This document shows, in pieces, positions 9,601 through 19,629 of a stretch of 64,000 bases of DNA. A program made the position numbers and the translations under genes. Below the pieces are notes generated by a model that searched no databases, was not told the DNA's origin, and saw nothing but the letters and a program-made list of their open reading frames with translations. Each line of letters begins with the position of its first letter. Position 1 is the first letter of the stretch. Source of the DNA: Cristatella mucedo (lineage: Eukaryota; Bryozoa; Phylactolaemata; Cristatellidae); the NCBI GenBank assembly GCA_009760855.2, contig WPIO01000069.1:954501-1018500 (forward strand), in the 5' to 3' direction.

Positions 9601-11577
9601 GCTGCTGCGCATCTGCGTAAAATCGCTAGAGCTGCTGCCGCAAATAGAATTCAACCATACGCTATACGCGCCAGCGCTCCCAGGTGAGAAGAACTGCTGC
9701 AGCAGCAGCAGCAGCCAGCGAGCATGCGCACAGCGAGCAGACGCCTGCGTCGGCTCGCTGGGCGCATTCCAATAGGAAGTGGAACGTCGAGCTAAGCAAG
9801 TCGCCGCGCGGGCGGGCGGGCGTGCTGGCTGGCGCTCGTCTTCCGGTCAATAGGTGGCACTTGTCCAGAGGGCTCGTTCGACTGCGAGGACGGCAGGGTG
9901 TGCGTGACGAGAGAGCTGCTGTGCAACGGCTACGAGAACTGCCCGAGCGGACTGGACGAGAGCAGCAAGTACTGCTCGATCAGACGTAAGATGGCCGCTG
10001 GCGAACGCGAGCCAGCGGCGCCGCGGTCGGAGGAAATGCGCTCGCTCGAGGCGGCTTTGCGACTTCCGGTCATCGCCACTCAGCGGCGGTGTGCGGCGCT
10101 TTCCCGAGAATGTCGCTGCTTGAAGTAAAGTCTCTTTAGTAAAGTTTAATCGCCTGCTGCAACTCTACAGCGAGTGAGCTGTTTATACGCATAAAAATAT
10201 ACTTTAGGGCACTCAAAGCCTAAGCTGCTTTCGGTACGAACGCGAAAACCGGCAGACTTCGTCGAACGCAACGTAGAGAAAGAGAGAGGCATCTCGCTGC
10301 TCCCTCTCAGAAAAAAAATTTAGCTGGAAGGCCCTAAAGGATTTCTGCAGCACGAGATAGCTCCGTGCAATGTTGTATCGTTAGGTAAATGGCGAGAGAG
10401 GACAGAGATAATAAGCAAAACAGAGAGAGAGAGAGAGTGAGAGAAAGGGAGAGAGAGAGAGAGAGAGAGTGCAGGTAGAGGAATAAATTCTGTCGCACGG
10501 TCTCGCGCGCGCGCTGCCTATAGCGCCAGGTTCCTGTCTGAGGCCGATTCGGTTTTGACGAGGCACCGCTGGGTTTTGCTCACACTTGTCTAATGGCACT
10601 TAGCCGACCAGCGGTGTGATATTTACGCGTAAAAAGGTGAACATCACCTCAATGGGGTATCACTTTGCATCAAAAGGAAGGAGAGCTCGCGTCACTGTCT
10701 GCACTGAAGCCGAATGCTAATCGAAATCCAGCCTTGGCGTCGAGTATCTATATATTTATCGATGTATATCGAAATATATCGAGACTGCTAATCGAAGTCC
10801 GGGCCTTGAGTGCACCGTAGAGCAATCTCCTGCGCGAGGCGCGCGTAATGTTGTGGTTTTTCGGAGTTACATACGGAGATACAATGCATTGCATTATTGC
10901 AACCGCCCCAGTAAAGGCAATAGGAGTCGAAAACTCACAATAACGTGAGAGCTTAGAGAGGCTATCTATCTTGGGACAGAGAGGGGATACATCCACCTCG
11001 TTCGGAGAGCGATCCCTCGACCTCCTGTTGCAGAACACGAGCAGTGCTACGCCGATAAAGCCAGCGCCTCGACTTACTTGAGGAGCGGCCTGCCGCAGCT
11101 CGCGCCACGCCCAAGAGGAAAACGCCGCCGCCGCCCGCGGCGCGGCGACTGAGCGCTACCGCGCCGCCGCTCGGGCGTCGCTCGAATCGGCGCGCACCTT
11201 TCGCTTCTTCTCGTTTGGCAGATATGCACGAAAACAAATGGCTGCAGCTGATCTTTCTGGTGGCTGCTCTCTGCGGGCTGCTCTTCGTGACCGGCGTGCT
11301 GGCCTTCGCCGCGACGAGGCGCTATCGCGAGGGACGCACAATGAGCTTGCGCGCTCTGGGCGGCGGCGACGGCGCGGCAGCCGGGCAGCGGCTCCGCCGC
11401 CGAAGCTCGGAGGAAGGCGGCGCCAGCGAGGACGGAGGTCAGGGCCGCGCCATCGTCGCCGCCGGGCCGGGCGACCGCGACGAGGACGAGCAGCCGGCGC
11501 GCGCCGCCGACAAGCGCCGAGCGGCCTTCTACGGCAGCTGGATCAAGTCGAGCGTCGACTCGAGCCACGCCGCCTGA
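2435..11577 (+). CDS. neto: NETO-like protein (CUB-CUB-LDLa-TM), six exons, 5' end missing
   Basis: Six exons join in frame: 2435-2602, 2961-3218, 5391-5539, 9431-9683, 9854-9985, 11222-11577. All junctions are GT-AG, with intron phases 1,1,0,1,1. The visible product is 437 residues. CUB1 is about 19-138, with cysteines C19, C50, C78 and C100. CUB2 is about 143-274. A six-cysteine LDL-receptor class A module is at 279-316, one membrane helix at about 327-350, and a cytoplasmic tail of about 86 residues follows. This domain order is that of NETO/SOL-2 proteins, known auxiliary subunits of ionotropic glutamate (kainate) receptors; in CUB1 the stretch RDGFYGFSP is NETO-like. The protein is inferred to sit in the plasma membrane with its N-terminus outside. 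The signal-peptide exon was not found. The tail is shorter than I recall for vertebrate NETO1/2. An unrelated CUB-LDLa receptor is the main alternative. Confidence 0.78.
2793..2852. repeat. Three tandem 19-bp units in NETO intron 1
   Basis: GAGAGCTCGCAGAGCGATC is repeated three times (first copy diverged), ending in the self-complementary AGCGATCGCT. It lies in GC-rich intron 1 between exons a and b. Confidence 0.8.
2961..3218 (+). CDS. neto: NETO-like exon b: second half of CUB1
   Basis: The acceptor is CCGCTGCAG ending at 2960 and the donor is GTGCGT at 3219. The exon encodes residues 56-141. Recognisable parts are a VVLKF.AFDLE strand, C78-L-YD, LRDG, C100-G, the [11 protein letters not shown] segment and [10 protein letters not shown] at the end of the domain. 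An acidic residue after the third cysteine (D81) and the later SD pair fit a calcium-binding CUB. The one-base phases on both sides match exons a and c exactly. An in-frame TGA at 2906 prevents reading far upstream without splicing. Confidence 0.8.
3219..5390 (+). other. NETO-like intron 2
   Basis: A 2.17-kb phase-1 intron with donor GTGCGT and acceptor TTTTATTTAG. It holds one LINE-2x 3' fragment (4075-4200); the rest is unrecognised. The open frames inside it (for example 3025-3666 and 4053-4433) have no conserved features. Confidence 0.65.
4075..4200 (+). mobile_element. LINE-2x 3' end fragment
   Basis: Matches the last codons and 3'UTR of LINE-2x: GAAAGCCACTTAGGCTTTGA, GTGCGCTATACATAACTCTC, CTGTGTAACAACCACGTAGT and GGCTTTGTGG. 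The terminal GGAGATAC tag is lost. Confidence 0.65.
5391..5539 (+). CDS. neto: NETO-like exon c: start of CUB2
   Basis: The acceptor TTTTATTTAG ends at 5390 and the donor GTGAGT starts at 5540. The split codon with exon b gives Ala-Cys, the opening of the second CUB domain. It is followed by a GETVIDR strand, an NYS glycosylation sequon at 169-171 and the CUB core SCVWDI (C179, W181). The exon ends in phase 0. It is short and has no ATG-initiated frame of its own, so it is only visible by extending the CUB reading from its neighbours. Confidence 0.75.
5668..5820 (+). mobile_element. SINE-B copy
   Basis: Good copy: GTGCTCGCCCCAAACAAGGT, CTGGCTGAGGTCGTG, B box GGTCGAGTCCC, CCGAGGCATGTATGAAGC, then ATTAAGCTCTCTTTGGGCGC and an AT-rich tail. 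It lies in NETO intron 3. Confidence 0.75.
6525..6652. repeat. TA/TG compound microsatellite
   Basis: Alternating TA and TG runs; the Tyr/Ile/Val/Cys frames across it are artefacts. Confidence 0.95.
6900..7376 (+). mobile_element. LINE-1x 3' fragment
   Basis: Starts at a 15-bp C run where other copies read CCACCCGCTTTTGGGAATCC. It encodes the RT C-terminus ([14 protein letters not shown]) and continues to the complete 3'UTR with ATT tail. Located in NETO intron 3. Confidence 0.8.
8205..8442 (+). mobile_element. LINE-1x 3'UTR fragment
   Basis: Contains GCTTGCATGCTGACC, the AACCATTCGACCG segment, TTTGCAGAAAATGTAAAGCG and AGAAAGAGATTGAGTCCTCT with an ATT tail. Confidence 0.75.
8639..8750 (+). 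mobile_element. SINE-B copy with internal deletion
   Basis: A-box segment TTGGCTAAGGTGCTCGCC and tail GCGCCCGAATAGAGATTAAG are clear, but the B-box stretch is largely missing. Confidence 0.65.
8930..9212. repeat. TA/TG/CA and CG microsatellite cluster
   Basis: TATA, GT, a CGCGCG run and CA runs follow one another, with interruptions, 220 bp upstream of NETO exon d. Confidence 0.9.
9431..9683 (+). CDS. neto: NETO-like exon d: rest of CUB2
   Basis: The acceptor CCCGCAG ends at 9430 and the donor GTGAGA starts at 9684. The exon supplies residues 192-275: a VLMWIRKV strand, the pair C207/C211 with an IQIY motif that replaces the usual C..D..IYDG strand, then C234, C253 and a final [10 protein letters not shown] strand with an NHT sequon. 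The domain is more divergent than CUB1, and the cysteine spacing is not the plain four-cysteine pattern. Intron 4 after it is only 170 bp and begins with a short GCA run. Confidence 0.75.
9854..9985 (+). CDS. neto: NETO-like exon e: LDL-receptor class A module
   Basis: The exon starts after CAATAG at 9853 and ends at a GTAAGA donor at 9986. It encodes exactly one LDLa repeat with six cysteines (279, 286, 292, 299, 305, 316): [27 protein letters not shown], then [17 protein letters not shown] and GLDES match the calcium-cage half of the module, although the usual DGSDE is reduced to SGLDE. Both ends are phase 1, as usual for exon-encoded LDLa modules. Confidence 0.88.
9986..11221 (+). other. 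NETO-like intron 5
   Basis: A 1.2-kb phase-1 intron, GTAAGA to TTTGGCAG. It contains a LINE-2x remnant (10203-10280) and a GA run (about 10420-10470). Nothing else is recognised. Confidence 0.65.
10203..10280 (-). mobile_element. LINE-2x remnant
   Basis: Short reversed piece: GGGCACTCAAAGCCTAAGCT, GCTTTCGGTACGAACGCG and CAGACTTCGTCGAACGCAAC, matching the LINE-2x coding end. Confidence 0.6.
11222..11577 (+). CDS. neto: NETO-like exon f: transmembrane helix and cytoplasmic tail
   Basis: The exon follows a TTTGGCAG acceptor at 11221 and runs to a TGA at 11575. Residues 327-350 form a strong hydrophobic helix (core [20 protein letters not shown]) followed by the stop-transfer residues ATRRYR. 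The tail (about 352-437) is Gly/Ala/Arg/Glu-rich and ends near FYGSWIKSS and SSHAA. I see no type 1 PDZ ligand at the end. An ATG at 11215 or 11224 would make a short free-standing ORF, but the in-frame phase-1 join to the LDLa exon is better supported. Confidence 0.78.
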
Positions 11578-13300
11578 CCGCGGCGGTGGCGGCGGCGGCA
11601 GTGGCCCTGCTGAGAGCGATTGTTCCGGACGGGTTCGTGGGCGCGCGCTCATGCGCCCGTCAGGACTGTACAGCACTTTCTACGGTCTGATCGCCAATAG
11701 TAGCGTCGGTCACGAGCGTGCTCAGGACCTCGGCTTAAGGCGGCTACTTATCCTGCAGTTCTCGCTGCATTTGCTAGTTCCTGCAGCAAATCGCTTCATA
11801 TGTTCACTTGGTTGAGTCGTGGATAACGAGCTCGAAGAAATTCCGCTAAGATGAACTTGGCTTATGCGTTCTACTTACGTGTGGCAGTAGATGGATGTTG
11901 CCGATCTGAATTAATATCGGCAAATTACTGGAGAGATTGAGGTGCCATTATATATTAATCGCTGAAAGTTACGTTCCTTAATGTAGGTCTCAGTCCGGAA
12001 ACCAATTATTCGACGTCCTCTACGACCAATCCCTTCTTAGGTTAAACTCGTTTCGATATATTTTAATAGCTCTGCTTATCTCATACACAAGTCAGCTCGG
12101 ATTAGGTGGAACATTATTAATTTCAAAGAGTTCAGTTAGTGCGATACAATTCAATGGAATTGCGGTATAGCTATCGTAGACCGGAGAAACGTAGGTGCTC
12201 AAGAGAATCTTGCCAATCAAAGGTATCAATCCGTGTGCAGAGACTCCATAGAAATAGTTGACCGGCTCCAATTAAATCTTTATTCTTCATACGAGTATTA
12301 TTTTTTAGCATCAGCGTTCACTCAGTGGACAGATTACATGTAAATTGTAGCTGGCAGTCACTTTCTCAGCTTCTATTTTTGATAAAAAGAGTTCAGCTGG
12401 TTTTCGACTGCTCGATCTATTCTTCGATAGGAGCGGCAGTCGGGAGCGCTGGCGTTCGCTACACTTGGCCCGTTATCGACTTGTTTAAGGGGCTCTCATA
12501 AAATACGAACGAAGTCGTACTTGTTAACTTCTGCGAAGTTTCCAAGAACAAGGCCCTTAATTAAGTGCATAAAAAATATCATTAATTTGCTTAGAACCCT
12601 AACAGAACTTAATCTCTTAGAGGCTTTTAACAGTTGGTCAGGCTCAAGTTCAGGACCTTGGCAGTTCAAGGCCCTACACCTTACCGCGCGCCAAACCAGA
12701 GCTGCACGACACATTTATTAACGATTTTCATGCAGGTCAGCAGAAAATGTAGGAATTTCATACGGAGAACACAGGCCCATTTGACTGGGGGACTCGTTTT
12801 CTCAGTCATCCGATTGGAAGCACTTCCTAGCCGAGCTTCAGTTCATAGTTTAGAAGATCTACTTACTCAAGTCGCATAGCTGGGCCTCTAGTCAGCTGCA
12901 CATGCCTTTGCAAGCGTACTTGCAGTACATATGTTTCCAAAAGCCTGGGAATCACCGCAGACTGACATTAAGATAACTTCAGAGAAAGTGACATTTAAAG
13001 CGTCACTGTAAACTAAGCTGTTGTAGCAAACATTAGGTCTGGTAGCACTATGCAAAATTCATCTTGCAACCACAATTATTTTCGTCATTAATGGAAAATG
13101 GAAACCTACTCATATCGTCAGAAAATTGAAGCAGTGAAGCAGTGCGTATTTCAAGTGCTCTATAGCTCAGGGAGAGGGTGGCTCATCAGGTGAACGAGTC
13201 AATACAGTAGACCCAGCAGCAGCTTGAACGTTTCAAAATTCGCTGTCATGCTGCGGCTAGCTCGTTGCACGAAATAGTTTTCCCATAAATTTGCTTTAAG
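11578..13300. other. NETO-like 3' flank, no further gene seen
   Basis: The first ~180 bp are GC-rich and probably 3'UTR. No clear AATAAA follows within 1 kb; an ATTAAA occurs near 12273. A stretch around 12930-13020 faintly resembles the LINE-1x C-terminus but is too decayed to call. Confidence 0.4.
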
Positions 13301-13305
13301 ACCAT

Positions 13306-13612
13306 TTGTCCCGGATTGTGGAGCTCACTTCCATAATTCTTAAATAATGACGAATACACTCCAGATGCCGACTGTGGCACATCCTTTCCAGCCGTCCCGA
13401 GCGGCTACTCTGTGCTACTCAATTCCTTGTCAGTCCTCCTGATTAAGCCATGATTCTCACTTTATCTATGTCTTTCGAAACGAAGTCAGTAGGCTACCAC
13501 ATGCATACAAAATGACGCCTCGGATTTGAGTGTACATTGGATAATTGCCTTGCATGACAACTACTCAGTCTTAGCGGCTTTTGGAGCTACGGCTGGAGAT
13601 ACATTACCTCAC
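13306..13612 (+). mobile_element. Old LINE-2x 3' copy
   Basis: Diverged match to the WNSLPQFL...YSPTADYGT part of LINE-2x (TGTGGAGCTCACTTCCATAA, CAGATGCCGACTGTGGCACA), ending in the tag CTGGAGATACATTACC. Confidence 0.65.
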
Positions 13613-14339
13613 GTTGGCCAGAATGCCGTACAACGCTGGCCGCTCGCTTGTATGATAGCAACTTGCTTCGTTCAAGCGAACACAAGCTGGAGCAGCTGAA
13701 ACTGCTGAACACCTTCGGGGCACCAAGGAGGCTCTAAGCAAAAGCCACTGAGTGCAGTCAACCGATGAAAGCGACAAACGCGACCGATGCCTAAACCGAC
13801 GGGCCATGCTTTAGCAATGCTGGTCGCACCGCTGGCATGTCGCGCTCGTTGCGATCAAACTTCTCTGAGCTCGCGCACTGAGAGCTTGCCAGCGATTGAG
13901 ACTCAATCGATCGTCAAGCATCGAGCATCCGATTCTCTGCTTGTTGGCCGTTGGCCAGCCTCCGTCATATCCTGTACTCAGAGCTCATTGCGAAATTACC
14001 ATCGTCATCACTGGTGCATAGGCTGTGTCGGTCTTGGCTGACTCGCCAGCTCGGCTTTGCCAGTGCAGTTCGTCCCCGAACACCATCGCCTGAATGGCGC
14101 GCTCGCTGGCTCCAAATAATATGATGAATACGACGACGCCCGAGATTCGTTAAGCACTTTGGCGAACGGTCTAATAATTGCTGAGTAGCAGCTCCGCGAT
14201 GCGGGAACAGAAAAACAAGAGGACACCGAGTTCAAACAGCAGCTTAGCGGAAAACACCGCTTTCTCCAGCTGCCTGACTGCTTTGTCCCTGAAAAGACCT
14301 TGCTGAGCAAGCGCATGGCGCATTGCATACCGAGCCGGC
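13613..14339. other. No feature recognised
   Basis: Open frames on both strands (13787-14041, 14008-14469) have no family features. Confidence 0.35.
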
Positions 14340-14500
14340 GAATGTAACCTCTTATCATGTTATTTTTACTGCAGTTGAGCGTGCTACTATTAAAAACTCG
14401 ATCGCGATTCCTTTTTAGCTCTTGTAATGAGCCCGGAAATAAATTAATTTCTCTGAGGATGCAAGACAAACGTACAATTATTTTAATTATTATTGTTATT
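14340..14500 (+). mobile_element. Decayed LINE-1x 3' end
   Basis: GAGCGTGCTACTATTAAAAA, CGATCGCGATTCC and TTAATTTCTCTGAGGATGC, with an ATT-rich tail, resemble the LINE-1x terminus at low identity. Confidence 0.45.
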
Positions 14501-17500
14501 ATTATGTATCTTTACAGCCAGCACCAGCATCCAGACAAAGCAAGAAGTAGCTGACCGCACAGACGCAGCATAGCACACCACAGCCTCGTTTATGGTGGCA
14601 ACGTTAGACTGGTAGACAGGCAGCTGAGCAGTAATGCCATCACCTAGCTTGACACCACCTTACCTGGCCACGATTGGCGTTCCGAGTGGCTAGCAGTCCA
14701 CAGGGTCTCGACAATCACATGCAAAGGCGTGTGAAGCACGGCAGACGATCGGTGATACCATCACGACGACCCTGAAGGTGGCTAGCACTTTACCACAGCC
14801 CCCCCCCCCGCGTCTGGCGTCTTCGCCGGCCACATGGAATCTCTCGAAAGCCGCCAACTCTTTAGGGTCGTGGCAGACAATGGTGGGCCGCCTTCGTCAG
14901 GCGGACGATGGGTCGACAATACCAGCGGCCCGCCTGCAGCCAGAGGACACGGCCGATCAAGCTGACTACTGCCCTTTCCAACTGCAGAGTGACCCAACTG
15001 CAATGTGCACACAAAACGGCCTTGGCCGCCAGAAGCTTGTCTCGCGAGCTTAAGGTGCAGGGGGAACGACTTAGAGTGCTTCGACTGCACCACAGGCCTC
15101 GTCCGGCAAACCAGTAGCTGATGACGTCGCCCAGCCCTGCATCGCCGCCGTAGTCCAGGACGGCTGTCGCGCTCTTATAGCTTGTCCATATACTGTCGCC
15201 GGCGGTGATCAGGCACTGGGTTGTGGCGGAAGCCACAGAGAACTCTTCGTGGCAGCTGCCGTCTGCAAGCTGCAACGTGCTAGTGGGACAGGGCAACCGG
15301 CACTCGCACAGCAGTAATCGCAGTATTCGTAGCTGACGCAGCCTTGCTGAACCTGTCTAGCTAATATTTGGGAACGGTGTCAGTTGCTTCATTGTGAGGG
15401 TCGCCGCATCCTGGCCATACTTTAGAATAGGTAGCCGACGGCCAATTCTTTGTGGCAACAAAAAATAGCATACCTGAGAGAAATCGAAGACAAGTCAGCC
15501 CACTTCAAAGCATTTTGTGAAAGCACCCTTTATACTTTTGTGGGAATACAGTTGCTGTTCGCGATGAGCTTGACAGGTAGCTTCTGAAGCAGAATTGTCA
15601 GCTAGCCTCTAGGTGACTGCTTCTACCAACAATGCATTGCGGCTTTTATTCGGCACATTCGACCGCAACAACTGCAAGTTCACTGAATTCAAGGCCAATT
15701 CTATTTGCCTAAAATCCTTCGCTGGCAGACATGAAAATGATCGGTTTTGCTCCCTCCCGGGCTCAGATTGCTCCAGGGTCTTGTTCGCGGCTTGCCCCCC
15801 TCCCACCTAATATCCATTATGAGGAGCAGCCGCACTGTGAACGCTAATGTCTTTTGGTGCACGGCGCCGAAACCGCAAACCGCGCTAATAGCCAAGGCTG
15901 GAGCTCTTGAAGACAGTAGCGGCTCACTTGTGAAGTCAGCTTGATGAGGGTTTGCCAGTAGATTCTACCAAAATTCCCAAAGGCGAACCGATCGCGCTCC
16001 TCTTGGCTGAAGATATCGCTCTGGAACCGCATCAATTCTGAGCCCAGCTAGTCATAACCAGTGGTTCCGTTGCAGACCTGAGCGTGCGAATAGTAACTAG
16101 GCGAACAGAAATCGATTGAGGCGTCTAGCCGTAGCAACTTTGGCTAGTCTTTCTTACCATAATAGCTTCTCTCTTGCAGTGGATAATCGCACAGGTCTGC
16201 TGCCGAGGCACTCCGAAACAGTTCGCAGGGCATCTGCTGACGACATGGGTTGACTCTCCCGTGTAATGCTCAGTCCGCACTGGTACGTCTGCTTGGGCAT
16301 AGGCCTAGCTACTCGGCCGCCATCAGCAGCGAAGCTGGCATTAGAGCAGCAGCATTAGAGCCGAAGTAGACACATCTCGGGTGGCACTCGAACGGTCTCT
16401 GCTGCAGCAGTAGCTGTATGCTCCTATGGCAGCTCGGCTTGTCGCTAAGGCAACCGCTCACTCTACTTTGGTCGTTTTCCTTGGATCGGGCAGCAATGTC
16501 TCCTAGATTTTCGCCGAGCATAAGCAAGATGATGATGTAGAGCTGTGTTCATCTGAAGTTATCCGGCTGCATTGCTCAGGATTTTTAGCTGCTTTGGAGG
16601 CAGGCTCCTTTTCCAGCTGCTGCAGCTACAAGTGCGAAACGGCCAAAGTCAAAAATCGGAGTCCCAGGTCAGCAAACTCTGCACGATCACGTGTTCTCTG
16701 AGGAAACCAGGGCACGGCAGCTTCCATTGTTTGACAATGCAACTACTTGCCGAGCCACCAAAAACTTTGGATGATCTAATCAATCAAGGTATCATTAATG
16801 TCAATATTAGTTATGAATGTCAATACCGTCATTCAGTAACCACCCTAAAGAGCCATACCCCATCCCATATCGAACTCACCGAATCGAACTCACCGAAGTG
16901 GAAGTACTCGGGGGGGGAGGGGGAGTTCAGTTTTTCACTGGCCTGTCACAGAGTTCTCTTAATATCCGTCAGTGACTCGTATTTCGAAATGATGACTATA
17001 AATGCACTACCCTTGCCACTTTGCCACGAGTCGTGACAAAAGTACTGACCACTGTGGCCCAAATAAAGCTAGCTACAGTCACTCTTCCGCCGGCTGCATC
17101 ACTATTGCACAAACTCGGAAAGGAGCCCGGCGTCGGGTTTTTTTTCTTCAGCTACAGTCTACGACGCTCGCCCTGGACCGAAGCGACTCCTTGAAGGCGC
17201 TAAAACACACCATTACCCTTAATGTTGGCTAAGAAAATCGCAGTACGATAATAGATGCACATTTGGTCAACCCGTTGCCGACAGGATCAGTGAGCGAAGG
17301 CAATCTTTGGCTTGTGTCACCTGGCCATAGCAGCGCGGCTCGTAGATCGGTGGGACAGAAGCTGGCACCTAATCATGCGTACAAGAAGACGAAAAGGCCC
17401 CGGCTCCCTAAAGCTGCCAACGCCATCCCTGTGCTCTGTGTGGGCTTAGATCTGTCGTCGTACCTTGGCAGACCTCCGAGCCATCACTGCTGCGCTTTGA

Positions 17501-17637
17501 GGGTTGGTCATCATTTTGAAGTTATCGAACACGGACCTGCAGTCAGGGTATTGACGGTTTCCAAAGCTTCTAGCTTGTTGTGCGAATAGTAGAAAGCAGG
17601 CGACTGGCTGAGGCATTCTGGAAAAAATACTAGCGAT
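14501..17637. other. Unclassified 3.1-kb stretch
   Basis: Moderately GC-rich sequence with a 10-bp C run near 14800 and a G run near 16910. Several 60-150-codon frames exist (for example 14862-15296 minus, 16572-17036 plus), but none shows a domain, a signal peptide or good splice context. It may be an old unidentified repeat. Confidence 0.35.
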
Positions 17638-17797
17638 TCAACAGCCTCTTTTGTATGGCTACAGAAGAGCCTTTATGGCTTTCGCTACCCTTTAGAAAGG
17701 CGATAAACGACCTCCCACTGGCAGGCTTCGAAGCCGCAACCTCAGGACCGAGGTCGTGAAAAGCAACGGCCTTGCCCGATGGGCCATTACGGCTCAC
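17638..17797 (-). mobile_element. SINE-A copy
   Basis: Diverged copy with GACCGAGGTCGTGAAAAGCA, CCTTGCCCGATGGGCCATTA and the head-end GAAGAGCCTTTATGGCT. The B box is damaged (GGCTTCGAAGCC). Confidence 0.7.
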
Positions 17798-18280
17798 TAC
17801 GCACTCCATCCGCGAATCCGAGCCCGTGCTGTAGCTGATGGCGATAGAGTTACGAAAGAGTTTAAGCCGCTTGTGCAAAAATAGCCCCTTATACCACAAG
17901 CCCAGAGATGTGAACGGTGATATTATTTGCCGACGCTAGACGTGCTGTATACCAGTGAAGCCCCGTGCCCTGGAACAGGGCTGACTACTTTTGTTTAAAG
18001 CATAATTAATTATCAATTCTCACTGCCAATGGCCATCGAGCGAGCATCGAGAAGCGCTCAAGCGCCCAAGATAACAAGCCTTCATCCATAGCGATGAGAA
18101 GTCTATCCCACTGTGAGCCAGCATGGGCTACGGGCTTCAGGAAACGGCCATAACAACTGCAAAATTTCTCTTACTGTGTCCCAAGCAAATCCGTACTGCC
18201 GTCGGCGACCCACGGCATGCTACTCCGACTTGGAGCTCAATATCTGACGCTCATTAGCTCACAGCTTGAAGCTCATAATT
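17798..18280. other. No feature recognised
   Basis: Unique-looking flank of the telomere-like block. Confidence 0.35.
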
Positions 18281-18470
18281 AGGGTTTAGGGTTTAGTGCT
18301 TAGGATTTAGGGTTTAGTGCTTAGTGTTTAGGGTTTAGGGTTTCAGGGTTAATGGTATAGGGTATTTAAGGTTTAGCATTTAGGGTTTAGGGTTTTTAGG
18401 GTTTAGGGTTCAGTGTTTAGGGTTAGGGTTTAGTGTTTTAGGGTTTAGGGTTTTAGGGTTTAGTGTTTTT
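18281..18470 (+). repeat. Degenerate TTTAGGG (plant-type telomere unit) array, part 1
   Basis: Many GGGTTTA units, with variants TTTAGTG, TTCAGGG and TTTTAGGG, all in one orientation. Animal telomeres are normally TTAGGG, so the extra T is notable. Confidence 0.9.
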
Positions 18471-18657
18471 GGGTCTGCTGTACCGCGACAGCTGACCAGT
18501 CCGGCGGAAGCCGCTGGGGTGAGAACAGCGGACCCACTTGCAGCAGTTGCTTGCCGGCCCGCGTGCTCGCCGTGCAACCCGGCTCCGCGTTTCCGAAATA
18601 AACGGCATCTGCCTGAGCCGTCTTTATCTGTGCGCGAATGCCCGCACAAACATAACA
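18471..18657. mobile_element. GC-rich island inside the telomere-like array, LTR-like
   Basis: About 187 bp of unrelated sequence replaces the repeat. It contains TGTACCGCGACAG near its start, an AATAAA at 18597-18602 and ends ACATAACA, so TGT...ACA ends are possible. AGTGTTT occurs immediately before and after, which could be a target duplication, but that heptamer is also common in the array itself. Short solo LTR or other insertion; class uncertain. Confidence 0.3.
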
Positions 18658-18775
18658 AGTGTTTAGGGTTTAGGCTTAAGGGTTTCGGGTATAGCGTTTT
18701 TAGGTTTCAGTGTTTCGGGTATTACGATTTAGGGGTTTAGGTTTAGTGTTTAGGGTTTAGGGTTTAGAGTAATGT
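18658..18775 (+). repeat. Degenerate TTTAGGG array, part 2
   Basis: Continues the same repeat, same orientation, up to the tail of the LINE-2x palindrome. Confidence 0.85.
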
Positions 18776-19622
18776 AATGTAATGTATCTCCGTCAGTAAC
18801 TCCACAAAGTCATAAAGACCATGTGGGTGTTACGCATGAGAGTTTTGTATAGCGCACTCACAGCCTAAGCGGCTTTCGGTACGCATTCGGTAGCCAACAG
18901 ACTTCGTCTCACGCAACAAAGAGAAAGTGGGAAGCATAGCAGAGTTAGGAGAGCAGTTGAGGTAGTGAGTAGCATAGAAGTAGCAGTTCAGGACCGCTGA
19001 AAAAGATGTGCCATAGTCGGCAGTTGGAGAGTAGTTGTCGTTGTGTAAGAATTGTGGAAGCGAGTTCCACAGTCTAGGACCTGCAGAGCTAAAGCTTCTG
19101 TCGCCAACTGTCTTTAAGCGGAGGAATGGGACAGCTAATTTATTGTCCACACAGGACCTGAGGGCGCGAAGAGGCTGAAACTGATGCAGCAGTTCAGCTA
19201 GGTACTAAGGAGCCAAGCCGTGGCGGGCCTTGTGGGTCAGCGTAAGAACTTTGCTCTGTATCTGTTGCTCAACCGGCATCCATCCTAGCTCTTCCAGCAA
19301 AGGTGACACACGCTCAAACCACTGGGACTTGAAGACCAGCCTTGCAGCCATATTCATAGTCCGCTGTAGTGGCATAATAGCTTTGTTTGGTAGCCCAGTC
19401 AAAAGGGAATTACAATAATCAAGCGGAGACAGAACTAAAGAGCTAGTTAAATTTTTTACAAGCCACTGTGGGAGACAGCTCCTAATCTTGGATAGGGATC
19501 GGATATGATGGCTAGCTGTAGAGGCAGTCTCCTGAATGAAGCTTTTGAAATTGAGGCAGCTGTCGAACACGACACCGAGATTACGAGCACGTGATGAAGG
19601 TCGCACAATAGCATCACCTAGA
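18776..19622 (-). mobile_element. LINE-2x copy, left arm of palindrome
   Basis: Reversed 3' half of the element, from the RT C-terminal region (NLGVVFDSCLNFK..., LDYCNSLLTGLP, AARLVF) through LTHKARHGLAP and VGDRSFSSAGPRLWNSLP to the GGAGATAC tag and ACATT tail. It carries a TAG inside LAP-stop-YLAELL, the same stop as in the right arm. Confidence 0.85.
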
Positions 19623-19629
19623 GTATACA

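Noticed and set aside
11074-11676. 200-codon minus-strand frame
   Set aside because: Shadow of the NETO transmembrane/tail exon in GC-rich DNA.
14501-17637. Possible multi-exon gene in the unclassified 3.1 kb
   Set aside because: I looked for cysteine-rich, kinase, zinc-finger and membrane patterns in the longer frames and found none with credible splice borders.
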